Positions 41,439-49,917 of a stretch of DNA of 64,000 nt are shown here, piece after piece (the first letter of the stretch is position 1; every line of letters begins with the position of its first letter). The notes beneath the pieces were generated by a model that was not told where the DNA came from, made no database searches, and saw nothing but the letters and a program-made list of their open reading frames with translations. The stretch comes from JADGGV01 sp035715725 (GTDB lineage: Bacteria > Gemmatimonadota > Gemmatimonadetes > Longimicrobiales > RSA9), in NCBI GenBank assembly GCA_035715725.1, contig DASTKT010000048.1, positions 4,038 through 68,037 of the forward strand. The letters are read 5' to 3'. Made by a program: the position numbers and the translations under genes.

Positions 41439-41897
41439 TCACGGCGATGGAGACCGATCCCGGCGATGCTCGCGATGCTCCCGGGCCCGGATCTCCTTCA
41501 GCTTGGCCTGCTGCTCCGGGTCCAGGACCTTGTCGATCTCGCCCCGCGTCTCCTCGATCAAGGAACGGAAGCGCGGCCGCACCTCGGTGAGGAGCGCCTG
41601 CATGCGGGCTTCCCGCTCCTTCGTGATCACGTCGATCTTCGCCACCTGATCGGGTGTGAGCGCAAGCTCCTCCTGGAGCTGACGGACATACGCCTCGCGG
41701 CTGCGCCGACGGGGAGAGCGGCTAGCCTCGGGTGGACTGGCGGCCGGCGCGGCATCCGCCGCCACCGCCGGCGGCGGCCGCAGCACGTACCGGTCGAGCG
41801 CGGCACCGGTCAGCCCCCCGACGAGAAAGACCAGGAGCAGGAGCAAGCCGGCGGCGGCCTTCGGGCGGAGCCCCTTCGCCTCGCTGTCGATACTCAT
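41439..41897 (-). CDS. Membrane-anchored Spy-like periplasmic protein
   Basis: 152 residues. One N-terminal membrane helix (about 15-35, AAGLLLLLVFLVGGLTGAALD), then a Pro/Ala linker and a helical domain with LALTPDQV and LDPEQQAKL, the LTxxQ-type repeats of Spy/ZraP/CnrX proteins. The tail is His/Arg-rich (REHREHRRDRS) and could bind metal. It is between the anti-sigma candidate (4-base ATGA overlap) and the adaptor gene, so it may sense envelope or metal stress for the operon's sigma factor, as CnrX does. Confidence 0.8.
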   Translation of the reverse strand: MSIDSEAKGLRPKAAAGLLLLLVFLVGGLTGAALDRYVLRPPPAVAADAAPAASPPEASRSPRRRSREAYVRQLQEELALTPDQVAKIDVITKEREARMQALLTEVRPRFRSLIEETRGEIDKVLDPEQQAKLKEIRAREHREHRRDRSPSP

Positions 41898-42304
41898 GGG
41901 CCCTCCACCGCTGCGCGCAGCAGGTCGTCACGGTCCACCGCGGCGAAGACCGTGGCGGTCACCTCGTCGCCGGCGGGCGCGGCGCCGAGCGCCGCCTCCA
42001 GCGGCAGCCGCTGCGGCGGCGCCGTCCGCCCGACGTGGCCACGCTCGAGCGCGCCGAACAGCAACGCCAGGATCACGCTGGCCGCGAGCGCCGCCGGCAC
42101 GGCGGCCCGCGCCCAGCCGGCCGTGTACGCCCACCAGGGCGCACGCCCGCGCAGCCGCGCCAGCGTCAGCTCCGCCCGCTCCGCGATGCGCCGCGACAGC
42201 GCGTCCAGGTCCGCCGCATCGAGGGATGGCGGCGGGAACGCCAGCCGCAGCGCCTCCGCCAGGCGCGGATCCGACGGCGGATCGTGCTTCCGCTCTTCGC
42301 TCAT
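41894..42304 (-). CDS. Candidate anti-sigma factor, single membrane helix
   Basis: 136 residues. A cytosolic helical start (RLAEALRLAFPPPSLDAADLDALSRRIAER) is followed by one membrane helix (about 68-86, AAVPAALAASVILALLFGAL) and a short outer part. The ATG overlaps the sigma-factor stop (ATGA). Position and topology are those of an anti-sigma factor; no zinc motif is present, and no domain is recognised with certainty. Confidence 0.7.
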   Translation of the reverse strand: MSEERKHDPPSDPRLAEALRLAFPPPSLDAADLDALSRRIAERAELTLARLRGRAPWWAYTAGWARAAVPAALAASVILALLFGALERGHVGRTAPPQRLPLEAALGAAPAGDEVTATVFAAVDRDDLLRAAVEGP

Positions 42305-43044
42305 CGCTCCTCCATGGTCCCGGGCTCCAGCGCCGCTCGGAGCGTCCGGCGCGCCCGGTGCAGATGCCAGCGGACCGTGCCCTCCGGCAGCTCCAGGATC
42401 TCGGCCACCTCCGCGCCGGAAAACCCCTCCAGCTCGAACAACTGAACGGCCACCCGCTGCCGCTCAGGAAGCGTCGCCATGGCCCCGCGCAGCCGGTCCC
42501 GCACCTCCGCGAGCTCCGCCGCCCGCTCCGGCGAAGGCACCGGCGAGACCACGCCGTCCGGGATCGGCTCCGTCGCCCGCACCGCCCGCGACTTGCGCGC
42601 GTTGAGCGCCCGATTCACCACGATCCGGTACAGCCACGGCCCGAACGCCCGCCCGGCCTGGAACGTCCCGATCTTCTCCAACGCCGCCAGAAACGCGTCC
42701 TGCACCAGGTCCTCCGAGTCCTCGCGGTGGCCCAGGACCCGGTAGGCGATGGCGTAGGCCTTCCGCGCGTGCGTGCGGACCAGCTCGCCGAAGGCCGCGA
42801 CGTCCCCGCCGCGCACCCGCTCGACCACCTCCGACTCCGGCCGCGGCGCGGCGAGCGGGCCGTCGGGCGCGGCTCCGCCCGCCCGGCGAGCCGGAACCGC
42901 CCGGGCGCCGTCCGCCGCGGACACCGGCCGCTCCGTGCCGCCGCTCACGGGCGCAACACGCTCCGGGGCCGCGCAGCGCGCGCCGCGGCCCGCATCATCC
43001 AACCCGCTCCACTTCCATCGGTCGGCCGACTCGTGGATGCCCAT
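42301..43044 (-). CDS. ECF-type RNA polymerase sigma factor
   Basis: 247 residues from the ATG at 43044, with a long low-complexity leader; the conserved part begins near VERVRGGDVAAF, so the true start could be later. Region 2 is AFGELVRTHARKAYAIAYRVLG and SEDLVQDAFLAAL; region 4 is LPERQRVAVQLFELEGFSG and EGTVRWHLHRARRTLR. It heads a five-gene operon with an anti-sigma candidate, a Spy-like sensor, a MacA-like adaptor and a MacB-like permease. Confidence 0.9.
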   Translation of the reverse strand: MGIHESADRWKWSGLDDAGRGARCAAPERVAPVSGGTERPVSAADGARAVPARRAGGAAPDGPLAAPRPESEVVERVRGGDVAAFGELVRTHARKAYAIAYRVLGHREDSEDLVQDAFLAALEKIGTFQAGRAFGPWLYRIVVNRALNARKSRAVRATEPIPDGVVSPVPSPERAAELAEVRDRLRGAMATLPERQRVAVQLFELEGFSGAEVAEILELPEGTVRWHLHRARRTLRAALEPGTMEER

Positions 43045-43096
43045 TCCGAAGAGGTATACAACCCGGCCGCGGGGGTCGTTGGCGCAATGGAGCGCC

Positions 43097-43125
43097 TTGC
43101 CGCGGCGGGGGCCTGTGCATACCAT
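43097..43125 (+). promoter_or_regulatory. sigma70-like promoter for the GNAT-menC-msrA operon
   Basis: TTGCCG (43097-43102), a 17-base spacer, then TACCAT (43120-43125). It leaves a leader of about 48 bases to the ATG at 43180, which lacks a clear ribosome site. Confidence 0.55.
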
Positions 43126-43179
43126 ATCGCATACCAGACTCGCGTACGAGCCCCGCTCACACCTTTGCCTCGCCGCCGC

Positions 43180-44049
43180 ATGCCCGAAGCCCAGAACCAG
43201 GCCGGCCCGTCGACCGTCCCCAGCGATGCGGAGGAGGTCGTGTTGCGCCCGCTGGTCACGCACGAGGAATATGGGGCGTGCGTCGAGCTGCAGAAGGCGA
43301 CGTGGGGCGAGGATTTCAACGAGGTGGTGCCGGCGACGATCCTGAAGATCGCGAATCGGGTCGGGGGGTTGACGGCGGGGGCGTTCCAGCGGGCCCGGCT
43401 GCTGGGGTTCGTGTTCGGGCTGACGGGGGTGGAGGACGGGCGACTGGTGCACTGGTCGCACATGCTGGGGGTGCGCCCGGAGGCGCGGGATGCGGGGTTG
43501 GGCGCGCGGCTGAAGGAGTATCAGCGCGAGCTGCTGGCGGCGCGGGGGGTGGAGGTGATCTACTGGACGTTCGACCCGCTGGTCGCCCGGAACGCGCACC
43601 TGAACCTGAACAAGCTGGGGGCGCAGGTTCGGGAATACGTTCCGGACATGTACCCCGACTCGAGCAGTACGCTTCACCGGTTCGGGACGGACCGGTTCGT
43701 GGTGGGGTGGCGGGTCGGCGGGGCGGGGGCTGGGGAGGGGGGTGCGGGGGTGGTTTCCGGGGAGTCGGCGGCGCGGGCGAACGGGGGGCGGGGGGGGCGG
43801 GTGGCGTGGGCGGAGGGGCCGGTCGTGAACGAGGCGGGTGCGCTGGGGGCCCTGGTGGAGGCGGCGGTGGTGCGGATCGAGGTGCCGGCGGACGTACAGG
43901 GGGTGGCGGCGGCGGAGGCGGCGCGCTGGCGGGAGGGTACGCGGGGCGCGTTCGTGCATTATCTGGGGCGTGGCTACGCGGTGGCCGGATTCGAGCGGGA
44001 GGGGATCTCGGGGCGGTGCTATTACCTACTGACGAGAGCGGAGCGGTGA
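43180..44049 (+). CDS. GNAT acyltransferase paired with the racemase/OSBS gene (COG3375-like)
   Basis: 289 residues. GNAT core with LLGFVFGLTGVEDGRLVHWSHMLGV, RPEARDAGLGARLKEYQRELL (acyl-CoA loop) and YWTFDPLVARNAHLNL. After about residue 180 a Gly/Ala/Arg-rich linker interrupts the protein (Gly-Ala-Gly-Glu repeats), then a second small domain follows. The family is commonly encoded next to menC-type enzymes. In Geobacillus a succinyl-CoA:D-amino acid N-succinyltransferase of GNAT type works with N-succinylamino acid racemase. The stop overlaps the next ATG. Confidence 0.82.
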   Translation: MPEAQNQAGPSTVPSDAEEVVLRPLVTHEEYGACVELQKATWGEDFNEVVPATILKIANRVGGLTAGAFQRARLLGFVFGLTGVEDGRLVHWSHMLGVRPEARDAGLGARLKEYQRELLAARGVEVIYWTFDPLVARNAHLNLNKLGAQVREYVPDMYPDSSSTLHRFGTDRFVVGWRVGGAGAGEGGAGVVSGESAARANGGRGGRVAWAEGPVVNEAGALGALVEAAVVRIEVPADVQGVAAAEAARWREGTRGAFVHYLGRGYAVAGFEREGISGRCYYLLTRAER

Positions 44050-45167
44050 TGGTGCGACTGGAGAGGGTCGAGCTGCGGGAGATCCGTCTTCCGCTGAAGG
44101 AGCCGTTCCGGATCTCGAGCGGTGTGATGACGGAGCGGCGGATCGCGCTGCTGGAGCTGACGGACGCGGACGGTGTGGGCGTGTGGGCGGAGTGCGTGGC
44201 GGACGAGCAGCCGAACTACTCGCCGGAGACGATCGACACGGCGTGGCTGGCGATCCGGCAATGGTTGTGGCCTCGGCTGGCGCACCGGGAGCTGGCGGGC
44301 CCGGAGGCGGTGCTTCCGCTGCTGGAGGAGGACATTCGCGGGCACCTGATGGCGAAGGGGGCGCTGGAGATGGGGGTGTGGGGGCTGGTGGCGGAGCGGG
44401 AGCGGGTGCCGCTGGCGCGGGTGCTGGGCGGGGAGCGGGAGACGATCGAGGTGGGGATCTCGCTGGGGATCCAGAAGGACCCGGCGGCGCTGGTGGAGCG
44501 GGCGGGGCGGGCGCTCGCGGAGGGGTACCACAAGGTGAAGCTGAAGATCGGTCCGGGGAAGGACATCGAGTACGTGGGGGCGGTGCGGGAGGCGCTGGGC
44601 GCGGATGCGCCGCTGATGGCGGATGCGAACAACGCGTACACGCTGGCGGACGCGGATCACCTGGCGCGGCTGGACGAGTTCGATCTGGTGATGATCGAGC
44701 AGCCGCTGGAGCGGGAGGACCTGGTGCGGCACGCGGCGCTGCAGAAGCGGCTGCGGACGCCGATCTGCCTGGACGAGTCGATCACGAGTCCGAACCGTGC
44801 GGAGGACATGATCACGCTGGGGAGCGGGCGGATCATCAACATCAAGCCGGGGCGGGTGGGTGGATTCCTGGCGTCGAAGCAGATCCACGACCTGTGCCGG
44901 GCGCACGGCGTTCCGGTGTGGTGCGGCGGGATGCTGGAGAGCGGGATCGGACGGGCGTACAACGTGGCGCTGGCGAGCCTGCCGGGCTTCACGATTCCGG
45001 GGGACACGTCGCCGTCGGCGCGGTACTGGGAGCGGGACGTGGTGACGCCGGAGTGGACGATGGACCGGGGCGTGGTGCGGGTGCCGTGGGACAGGCCGGG
45101 GATCGGCGTGGAGGTGGACGTGGACCGGATCGAGGCGTTGACGGTGAGGCGGGAGGTGCTGACGTGA
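44049..45167 (+). CDS. menC: o-Succinylbenzoate synthase / N-succinylamino acid racemase
   Basis: 372 residues. Enolase superfamily, MLE subgroup. The acid-base and metal set is complete: KLK at Lys164 and Lys166, Asp192 (ADANN), Glu217 (IEQP), Asp242 (LDES) and Lys266 (INIKPG). Such proteins do OSBS in menaquinone synthesis, NSAR racemisation, or both. No other men genes are in the window and a GNAT partner precedes it, which favours NSAR. It starts at an overlap with the GNAT stop and ends at an overlap with msrA. The symbol is by family only. Confidence 0.85.
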   Translation: MVRLERVELREIRLPLKEPFRISSGVMTERRIALLELTDADGVGVWAECVADEQPNYSPETIDTAWLAIRQWLWPRLAHRELAGPEAVLPLLEEDIRGHLMAKGALEMGVWGLVAERERVPLARVLGGERETIEVGISLGIQKDPAALVERAGRALAEGYHKVKLKIGPGKDIEYVGAVREALGADAPLMADANNAYTLADADHLARLDEFDLVMIEQPLEREDLVRHAALQKRLRTPICLDESITSPNRAEDMITLGSGRIINIKPGRVGGFLASKQIHDLCRAHGVPVWCGGMLESGIGRAYNVALASLPGFTIPGDTSPSARYWERDVVTPEWTMDRGVVRVPWDRPGIGVEVDVDRIEALTVRREVLT

Positions 45168-45727
45168 ACGAGGCCGGTCGGCGGGAAGGTGCCGGGCTGG
45201 AGACGGCGACGCTGGCCGGCGGGTGCTTCTGGTGTCTGGAGGCGGCGTACGAGCAGCTCCGCGGCGTGGAGCGGGTGGAGTCGGGGTACACGGGCGGGCA
45301 CGTGGAGCATCCGAGCTACCGCCAGGTGTGCACGGGGGAGACGGGGCACGCGGAGGCGGTGCGGATCACGTACGACCCGGCGCAGGTGAGCTATCGCGAC
45401 CTGCTGGAGGTGTTCTTCTCGATCCACGACCCGACGACGCGGGACCGGCAGGGCCCGGATGTCGGGACGCAGTACCGCTCGGCGATCTTCCACGAATCGC
45501 CGGAGCAGCGGCGGGAGGCGGAGGCGCTGGTGGCGGAGCTGGAGCGCGACCAGGTCTTCGAGGCGCCGATCGTCACGGAGATCGTGGCGGCGGGGCCGTT
45601 CTACCCCGCGGAGGCCTACCACCAGGAGTACTACCGGAACAACCCGTGGCAGCCGTACTGCCGGATGGTGGTGGCGCCGAAGGTGGCGAAGTTCCGGATG
45701 AAGTACGCGGAGCGGCTGAAAGGCTGA
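45164..45727 (+). CDS. msrA: Peptide-methionine (S)-S-oxide reductase
   Basis: 187 residues from the GTG of a GTGA overlap. It repairs oxidised methionine with Cys21 in the GGCFWCLE motif (catalytic Cys then Glu) and Cys24. The HPSYRQVCTGETGHAEAV segment and YHQEYYRNNPWQPYC tail are canonical, with a further Cys in the C-terminal region that may be resolving. No signal peptide. Third cistron of the coupled GNAT-menC-msrA run. Confidence 0.95.
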   Translation: MNEAGRREGAGLETATLAGGCFWCLEAAYEQLRGVERVESGYTGGHVEHPSYRQVCTGETGHAEAVRITYDPAQVSYRDLLEVFFSIHDPTTRDRQGPDVGTQYRSAIFHESPEQRREAEALVAELERDQVFEAPIVTEIVAAGPFYPAEAYHQEYYRNNPWQPYCRMVVAPKVAKFRMKYAERLKG

Positions 45728-45822
45728 GCGGGCATCCAACCGCCGAGCGGGGGAGTGGGCGAGAGGGGGAGCGGGAGACTCGGCGGGTAGGCGGGCGGTG
45801 ATTCCAACGTAATTCCCTACCC

Positions 45823-45847
45823 GGCGTCCGCCGTCCCGGCGGACGCC
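45823..45847. terminator. Hairpin between msrA and the APC permease gene
   Basis: A perfect 11-bp stem (45823-45833 with 45837-45847) and a 3-base loop. It can stop readthrough from the upstream operon; the permease ATG is 25 bases on. A G-rich string lies at 45753-45790. Confidence 0.55.
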
Positions 45848-45871
45848 ATCCCCGGAACGCAGCGAGCGCAC

Positions 45872-47227
45872 ATGACGCCGACGACCACCACGACGCCGCC
45901 GGCCGCCGGCACGAAGCCCACGGAGCTGCGCCGCGAGCTGGGGACGCGCGACCTGGTGCTGATCGTCATCGGCTGCGTCATCGGCTCCGGCATCTTCATC
46001 GTGCCGAGCACGGTGCTGAAGCAGTCCGGCGGCGACGTCGGCCCGATGCTGCTGGTGTGGGTGCTGGGCGGCGTGCTGTCGCTGCTGGGGGCGCTGACGT
46101 ACGGCGAGCTGGGCGCGATGTCCCCGGAGGCCGGCGGGATGTACGTCTGGGTGCGGGACGCGTTCGGCCGGTTCCCGGCGTTCCTGCTCGGCTGGACGTT
46201 CTTCTTCTGCATCGGCTCGGGCGCGGTGGCGACGCTCTCGGTGGCGTTCGCGGCGTACTGCACGCGGCTCGTGCCGCTGGGGCCGGTGGCGCAGAAGGCG
46301 GTCGCGCTGCTGATGATCGCGGTCATCGCGGCGGTGAACGTGCGCGGCACGCGGCAGAGCGCGGGCGTGCAGAACGTGAGCACGGCGGTCAAGGTCGGGG
46401 CGCTGGTGCTGATGTCGGTGCTGCTCCTCGCGCTGGGCGCGGGGCTGTCGCAGACGGCGGGGCACGTGTGGCCGGCGCGGTTCACGCCGGGGCTCCTTTC
46501 GGGGCTGGGCGCCGGGATGATCGGCGTGCTGTGGGCGTACGAGGGGTGGCAGTACGCGACGTTCTCGGCCGGCGAGGTGAAGGATCCGGGGAAGACGCTC
46601 CCGCCGTCGATCGGTGTGGGCACGCTGGCCGTGGTGCTCCTGTACCTGCTGGCGAACGTGGCGTACCTGGGGGCGCTCTCGCCGGAGGTGGTCATGGCGT
46701 CGAACGCCGTGGCGGCGGACGCGGTCGGCACGGTGCTGGGCGGCGGCGCGGCGAAGCTGGTGGCCGCGGCGGTGATGGTCTCGATCTTCAGCGCCGCGAA
46801 CGGCGTCACGCTGACGGCGCCCCGCGCCGCGTTCCGGATGGCGCAGGATGGGCTGTTCTTCCGCGGGCTCGGCGAGGTGCACCCCCGCTTCCTGACGCCG
46901 GCCCGGGCGATCATCGCGAGCGCGGTGTGGGCGGCGCTGCTCGCGGCCACGGGCACGTTCGAGCGGCTGCTGACGTACGTGGTGTTCACGGGGTGGATCT
47001 TCTACGCGCTGGCAGCGGCGAGCCTGCTGGTGCTGCGGCGGACGCGGCCGGACGCGCCGCGGCCGTTCCGCGTGCCGGGTTACCCGTGGACGCCGATCCT
47101 CTTCGTCGTGGCGGCGGCGGCCATCGTGCTGAACACGCTGCTGACGCAGCCGCTGAGCGCGGCGATCGGGCTCGCCATCGTGTTCGTGGGTGCGCCGTTC
47201 TACTGGGTGTGGAGCCGGCGGGCGTAA
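45872..47227 (+). CDS. APC superfamily amino acid permease
   Basis: 451 residues with about 12 membrane segments. The first helix has IGCVIGSGIFIVPS (the APC GSGIF motif) and later helices show ALTYGELGAMSPEAGGMYVW and MIGVLWAYEGWQYATF. It is likely an amino acid:cation symporter or exchanger; the substrate is not evident. The proline/glutamate-free mid-section is similar to LAT-like bacterial permeases. There is no obvious ribosome site. Confidence 0.9.
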   Translation: MTPTTTTTPPAAGTKPTELRRELGTRDLVLIVIGCVIGSGIFIVPSTVLKQSGGDVGPMLLVWVLGGVLSLLGALTYGELGAMSPEAGGMYVWVRDAFGRFPAFLLGWTFFFCIGSGAVATLSVAFAAYCTRLVPLGPVAQKAVALLMIAVIAAVNVRGTRQSAGVQNVSTAVKVGALVLMSVLLLALGAGLSQTAGHVWPARFTPGLLSGLGAGMIGVLWAYEGWQYATFSAGEVKDPGKTLPPSIGVGTLAVVLLYLLANVAYLGALSPEVVMASNAVAADAVGTVLGGGAAKLVAAAVMVSIFSAANGVTLTAPRAAFRMAQDGLFFRGLGEVHPRFLTPARAIIASAVWAALLAATGTFERLLTYVVFTGWIFYALAAASLLVLRRTRPDAPRPFRVPGYPWTPILFVVAAAAIVLNTLLTQPLSAAIGLAIVFVGAPFYWVWSRRA

Positions 47228-47322
47228 GCCGCGGCGAGGAGGGCTGGCCGCAGGAGCCGAGGCCGCGCGGGCCGGGTACCGGACGCGCGGCTTCGTCGTC
47301 TTCGGGACGCGAGGGGGCTTCG

Positions 47323-47652
47323 ATGACGAGCACGTTTCCCGACTTCGCGCGCGAGCAGCTCGCCCGCGCGCTCCCCATCACCAGCCGCAAGATGTTCGGC
47401 GCCCTCGGCGTGTACTCCCGGGGGCTGTTCTTCGCCATCGTGACGAAGGACGCGGTCTACTTCCGGGTGGACGATGCGACGCGTCCGGCGTACGAGGCGC
47501 GGGGCTCCGGCCCGTTCGACCCGTACGGCGACGGCCGGGTCATGGCCTCTTCCTACCGCGTCCCGGACGACGTCCTCGAGGATGTAGACGAGCTGCGCCG
47601 GTGGGCGGAGGCGTCCGTGGCCGCCGCGGCGCGGAAGAAGCGGGGCGGCTGA
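47323..47652 (+). CDS. TfoX/Sxy N-terminal domain protein
   Basis: 109 residues. The TfoX-N fold: SRKMFGALGVYSRGLFFAIV, then AVYFRVDDATRPAYEARGSGPF and a helical C terminus. In gamma-proteobacteria TfoX governs competence; the short stand-alone form has unknown function in other phyla. GAGGGGGC lies before the ATG. It is 95 bases after the permease gene. Confidence 0.88.
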   Translation: MTSTFPDFAREQLARALPITSRKMFGALGVYSRGLFFAIVTKDAVYFRVDDATRPAYEARGSGPFDPYGDGRVMASSYRVPDDVLEDVDELRRWAEASVAAAARKKRGG

Positions 47653-47804
47653 CCGGCGCCGCTCCGGCGCCCGCCGGCGCTGGAGCCTCGTGGGGCGTCC
47701 GCCCTGCCGCCCGCCGGCGGCGCTGTGCCGCCGGGGATGCCGACGCCGCCGATGGGCGCTACACTACGGGACCCGAAGTTGCGGATTCCATGGGCGGCGG
47801 CAGA

Positions 47805-48272
47805 ATGGCGAAGCGGGCGAACGTGAGTGCGGGGCTCCTGCTCTTCCGGCGGCGCGAGGGCAAGCTGGAGGTATTCCTGGCGCACCCCGGCGGTCCGTTC
47901 TGGGCGCACCGGGACGTGGGCGCGTGGACCCTGCCGAAGGGGGTCGTGGAGCCGGGGGAGGAGCCGCTCACGGCGGCTCGGCGCGAGTTCGAGGAGGAGA
48001 CCGGCATCCACGCGGAAGGGCCGTTCCTGCCGCTGGGCAGCATCCGGCAGAAGGCCGGAAAGCTGGTCCACGCCTGGGCCTGGGAAGGCGACGCCGACCC
48101 GGCGACGATCACGAGCAACACGATGCGCGTCGAGTGGCCCCGGGGCTCCGGCCGGTGGCAGGTCTACCCGGAGGTCGACCGCGCCGCCTGGTTCGACGTC
48201 GACGAGGCGAAGCGGCGGATCCTGCCGGCCCAGGCGGAGCTGATCGACAGGCTGGTGGCGCTCGTCGGCTGA
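47805..48272 (+). CDS. NUDIX hydrolase
   Basis: 155 residues from the ATG at 47805; an ATG at 47790 is also in frame. The Nudix box runs GVVEPGEEPLTAARREFEEETGI (about 46-68, split here as GVVEPGEEP and AARREFEEETGI). Start VSAGLLLFRRR and end VDRAAWFDVDEAKRRILPAQ fit the bis-tetraphosphatase/MutT-like subgroup. Likely hydrolyses a nucleoside diphosphate linked to X; substrate unknown. Confidence 0.92.
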   Translation: MAKRANVSAGLLLFRRREGKLEVFLAHPGGPFWAHRDVGAWTLPKGVVEPGEEPLTAARREFEEETGIHAEGPFLPLGSIRQKAGKLVHAWAWEGDADPATITSNTMRVEWPRGSGRWQVYPEVDRAAWFDVDEAKRRILPAQAELIDRLVALVG

Positions 48273-48343
48273 GCGGGCGGCGCGTGGCCGCCCGGCGCGG
48301 CCGCCCGCCGAACCACCTCGCATCCACCCTCGCGGGACACCCC

Positions 48344-48628
48344 ATGCCCGAAACCGACCCCGATCGCATCGCGCTGGACGCCTTCTCGCTGGCCGTCCGC
48401 GTCATGCTGCACGCGTTCGCGATCGAGGCGCCGGCGGCGGCGCTCGAGCGGCCGTGGGCGCTGCTGCGCGAGATCGCCGACGGCCAGACGACGCTGGCCA
48501 ACCCCGCCGAGATGGCCGCACGCTTCCCGCAGATGAAGGACTTCATCTACGAGTCCGCGAACCAGGTCGTGGAGCACGACCGCGAGGTCGCACACCGCGT
48601 GCTGCGGGGGCTGGCCGGCGCTTCCTGA
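48344..48628 (+). CDS. Small helical hypothetical protein
   Basis: 94 residues. All-helical: LDAFSLAVRVMLHAFAIEAP, ERPWALLREIADG, FPQMKDFIYESANQVVEHDREVAHRVL (segments apart). No signal or membrane helix. Not recognised; good coding character, and a hairpin spans its stop. Confidence 0.65.
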   Translation: MPETDPDRIALDAFSLAVRVMLHAFAIEAPAAALERPWALLREIADGQTTLANPAEMAARFPQMKDFIYESANQVVEHDREVAHRVLRGLAGAS

Positions 48629-48639
48629 GCGCGCCGGCC
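48613..48639 (+). terminator. Short hairpin over the stop codon of the 48344 gene
   Basis: A perfect 9-bp stem (48613-48621 with 48631-48639) with the stop codon in the loop. It would end transcription very close to the coding end. Confidence 0.45.
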
Positions 48640-48717
48640 GGGTCCCGGAATTGCTCCATTCACGCCGGAGCCGCCCGGCCGAGGCGGCGCGCAGGGACGC
48701 GTGAGAAGGGGGACCCG

Positions 48718-49554
48718 ATGCGCTGGAGCGGCGGACGCAGAAGCAGCAACGTCGAGGACCGACGCGGGATGGGCACGACGCTGGTCGGCGGCGGGATCGG
48801 CGTCGTGGTGCTGGCGCTCGTGGCCATGCTCTTCGGCGTGGACCCGGGCGTGATCCTGAGCGGCGGCGGCGAGCCGACGCCGGCGACGTCGCCCGCGGGG
48901 GGCGCGCCGACGGACGAGATGGCGGACTTCGTCTCCGTGGTGCTGGGCGACACGGAGGACACCTGGTCCGCGCTCTTCGCCCAGATGGGCCGTACCTACG
49001 AGGACCCGACGCTCGTCCTGTTCAGCGGGGCCACGGCGACGGCGTGCGGCACGGGCCAATCCGCCGCGGGCCCGTTCTACTGCCCTCTCGACCACAAGGT
49101 CTACATCGACCTGAGCTTCTACCGCGAGCTGCGCGACCGCTTCCAGGCGCCGGGCGACTTCGCGGAGGCGTACGTGATCGCCCACGAGGTCGGGCACCAC
49201 GTGCAGACACTGCTCGGGGTGACCGACCGCGTCGAGGCCGCGCAGCGCCGCGCCTCGCGCGAGGAGGCGAACGCGCTCTCCGTCCGCACGGAGCTCCAGG
49301 CCGACTGCTACGCCGGCGTCTGGGCGAACCGAGCCCAGCAGGCGCGCAACATCCTCGAGCCGGGCGACGTCGAGGAGGCGCTGAACGCGGCGGCCGCGAT
49401 CGGCGACGACCGGCTGCAGCACGAGGCCCAGGGGTACGTCGTGCCGGAGAGCTTCACGCACGGCAGCTCGGAGCAGCGCGTGCGCTGGTTCCGGCGGGGC
49501 TTCGAGTCGGGCGAGCCCGCCCGCTGCGACACGTTCGGCGCCGGGTCGGTCTAG
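48718..49554 (+). CDS. Neutral zinc metallopeptidase (YpfJ/zinicin-like)
   Basis: 278 residues. A short cytosolic N terminus and one membrane helix (about 20-40, GGGIGVVVLALVAMLFG) place the domain outside. HEVGHH carries the zinc ligands (His156, Glu157, His160), with PFYCPLDHKVYIDLSFYREL and LQADCYAG (third ligand region) following. The family is a predicted neutral zinc metallopeptidase; substrates are unknown. GGAC and GGGGG precede the ATG. Confidence 0.9.
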   Translation: MRWSGGRRSSNVEDRRGMGTTLVGGGIGVVVLALVAMLFGVDPGVILSGGGEPTPATSPAGGAPTDEMADFVSVVLGDTEDTWSALFAQMGRTYEDPTLVLFSGATATACGTGQSAAGPFYCPLDHKVYIDLSFYRELRDRFQAPGDFAEAYVIAHEVGHHVQTLLGVTDRVEAAQRRASREEANALSVRTELQADCYAGVWANRAQQARNILEPGDVEEALNAAAAIGDDRLQHEAQGYVVPESFTHGSSEQRVRWFRRGFESGEPARCDTFGAGSV

Positions 49555-49917
49555 CTCCAACGGACGGAGCGCACGCCGGACTTCGGGCCGCGCTCGGGAC
49601 CGAGTGGCGCCCCGGCGTCTTCGGCACCATGGGGACGGGCGGCGGCGTCCGCGTCGGCGACGAAGTCGCGCCCGTGGACGAGGCGGCGTCGGGCGGCCGA
49701 ACCGGCGGCGGCCGGTGGAATGACGGCGCCGCCGTCGCCTACAAAGAAGGACGGCGCTTCGTCCGCGGCCGGGGACAGGCCCGGCGGCCGCGAGGCCGGG
49801 AGATGGATCGTAATATCTTGCCGTAGAGCAATTTACGACCGATCTGCCCGCTGGCCTCGTCTCTGCCTTCGTGGGCGGCGGAAACGATGTTGATTCCGCC
49901 CGGCCACGGAGGCCCGT
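49555..49917. other. 363-base gap with no recognised feature
   Basis: The plus-strand open frame through it has no start and no family signature. The last 110 bases are less GC-rich (around 49810-49850) and probably hold the promoter of the outer-membrane gene at 49918, but I cannot pick out the boxes. Confidence 0.5.

Noticed and set aside
49555..49917. A possible gene in the 363-base gap
   Set aside because: The open frame lacks a start with a ribosome site and has no recognisable segment.
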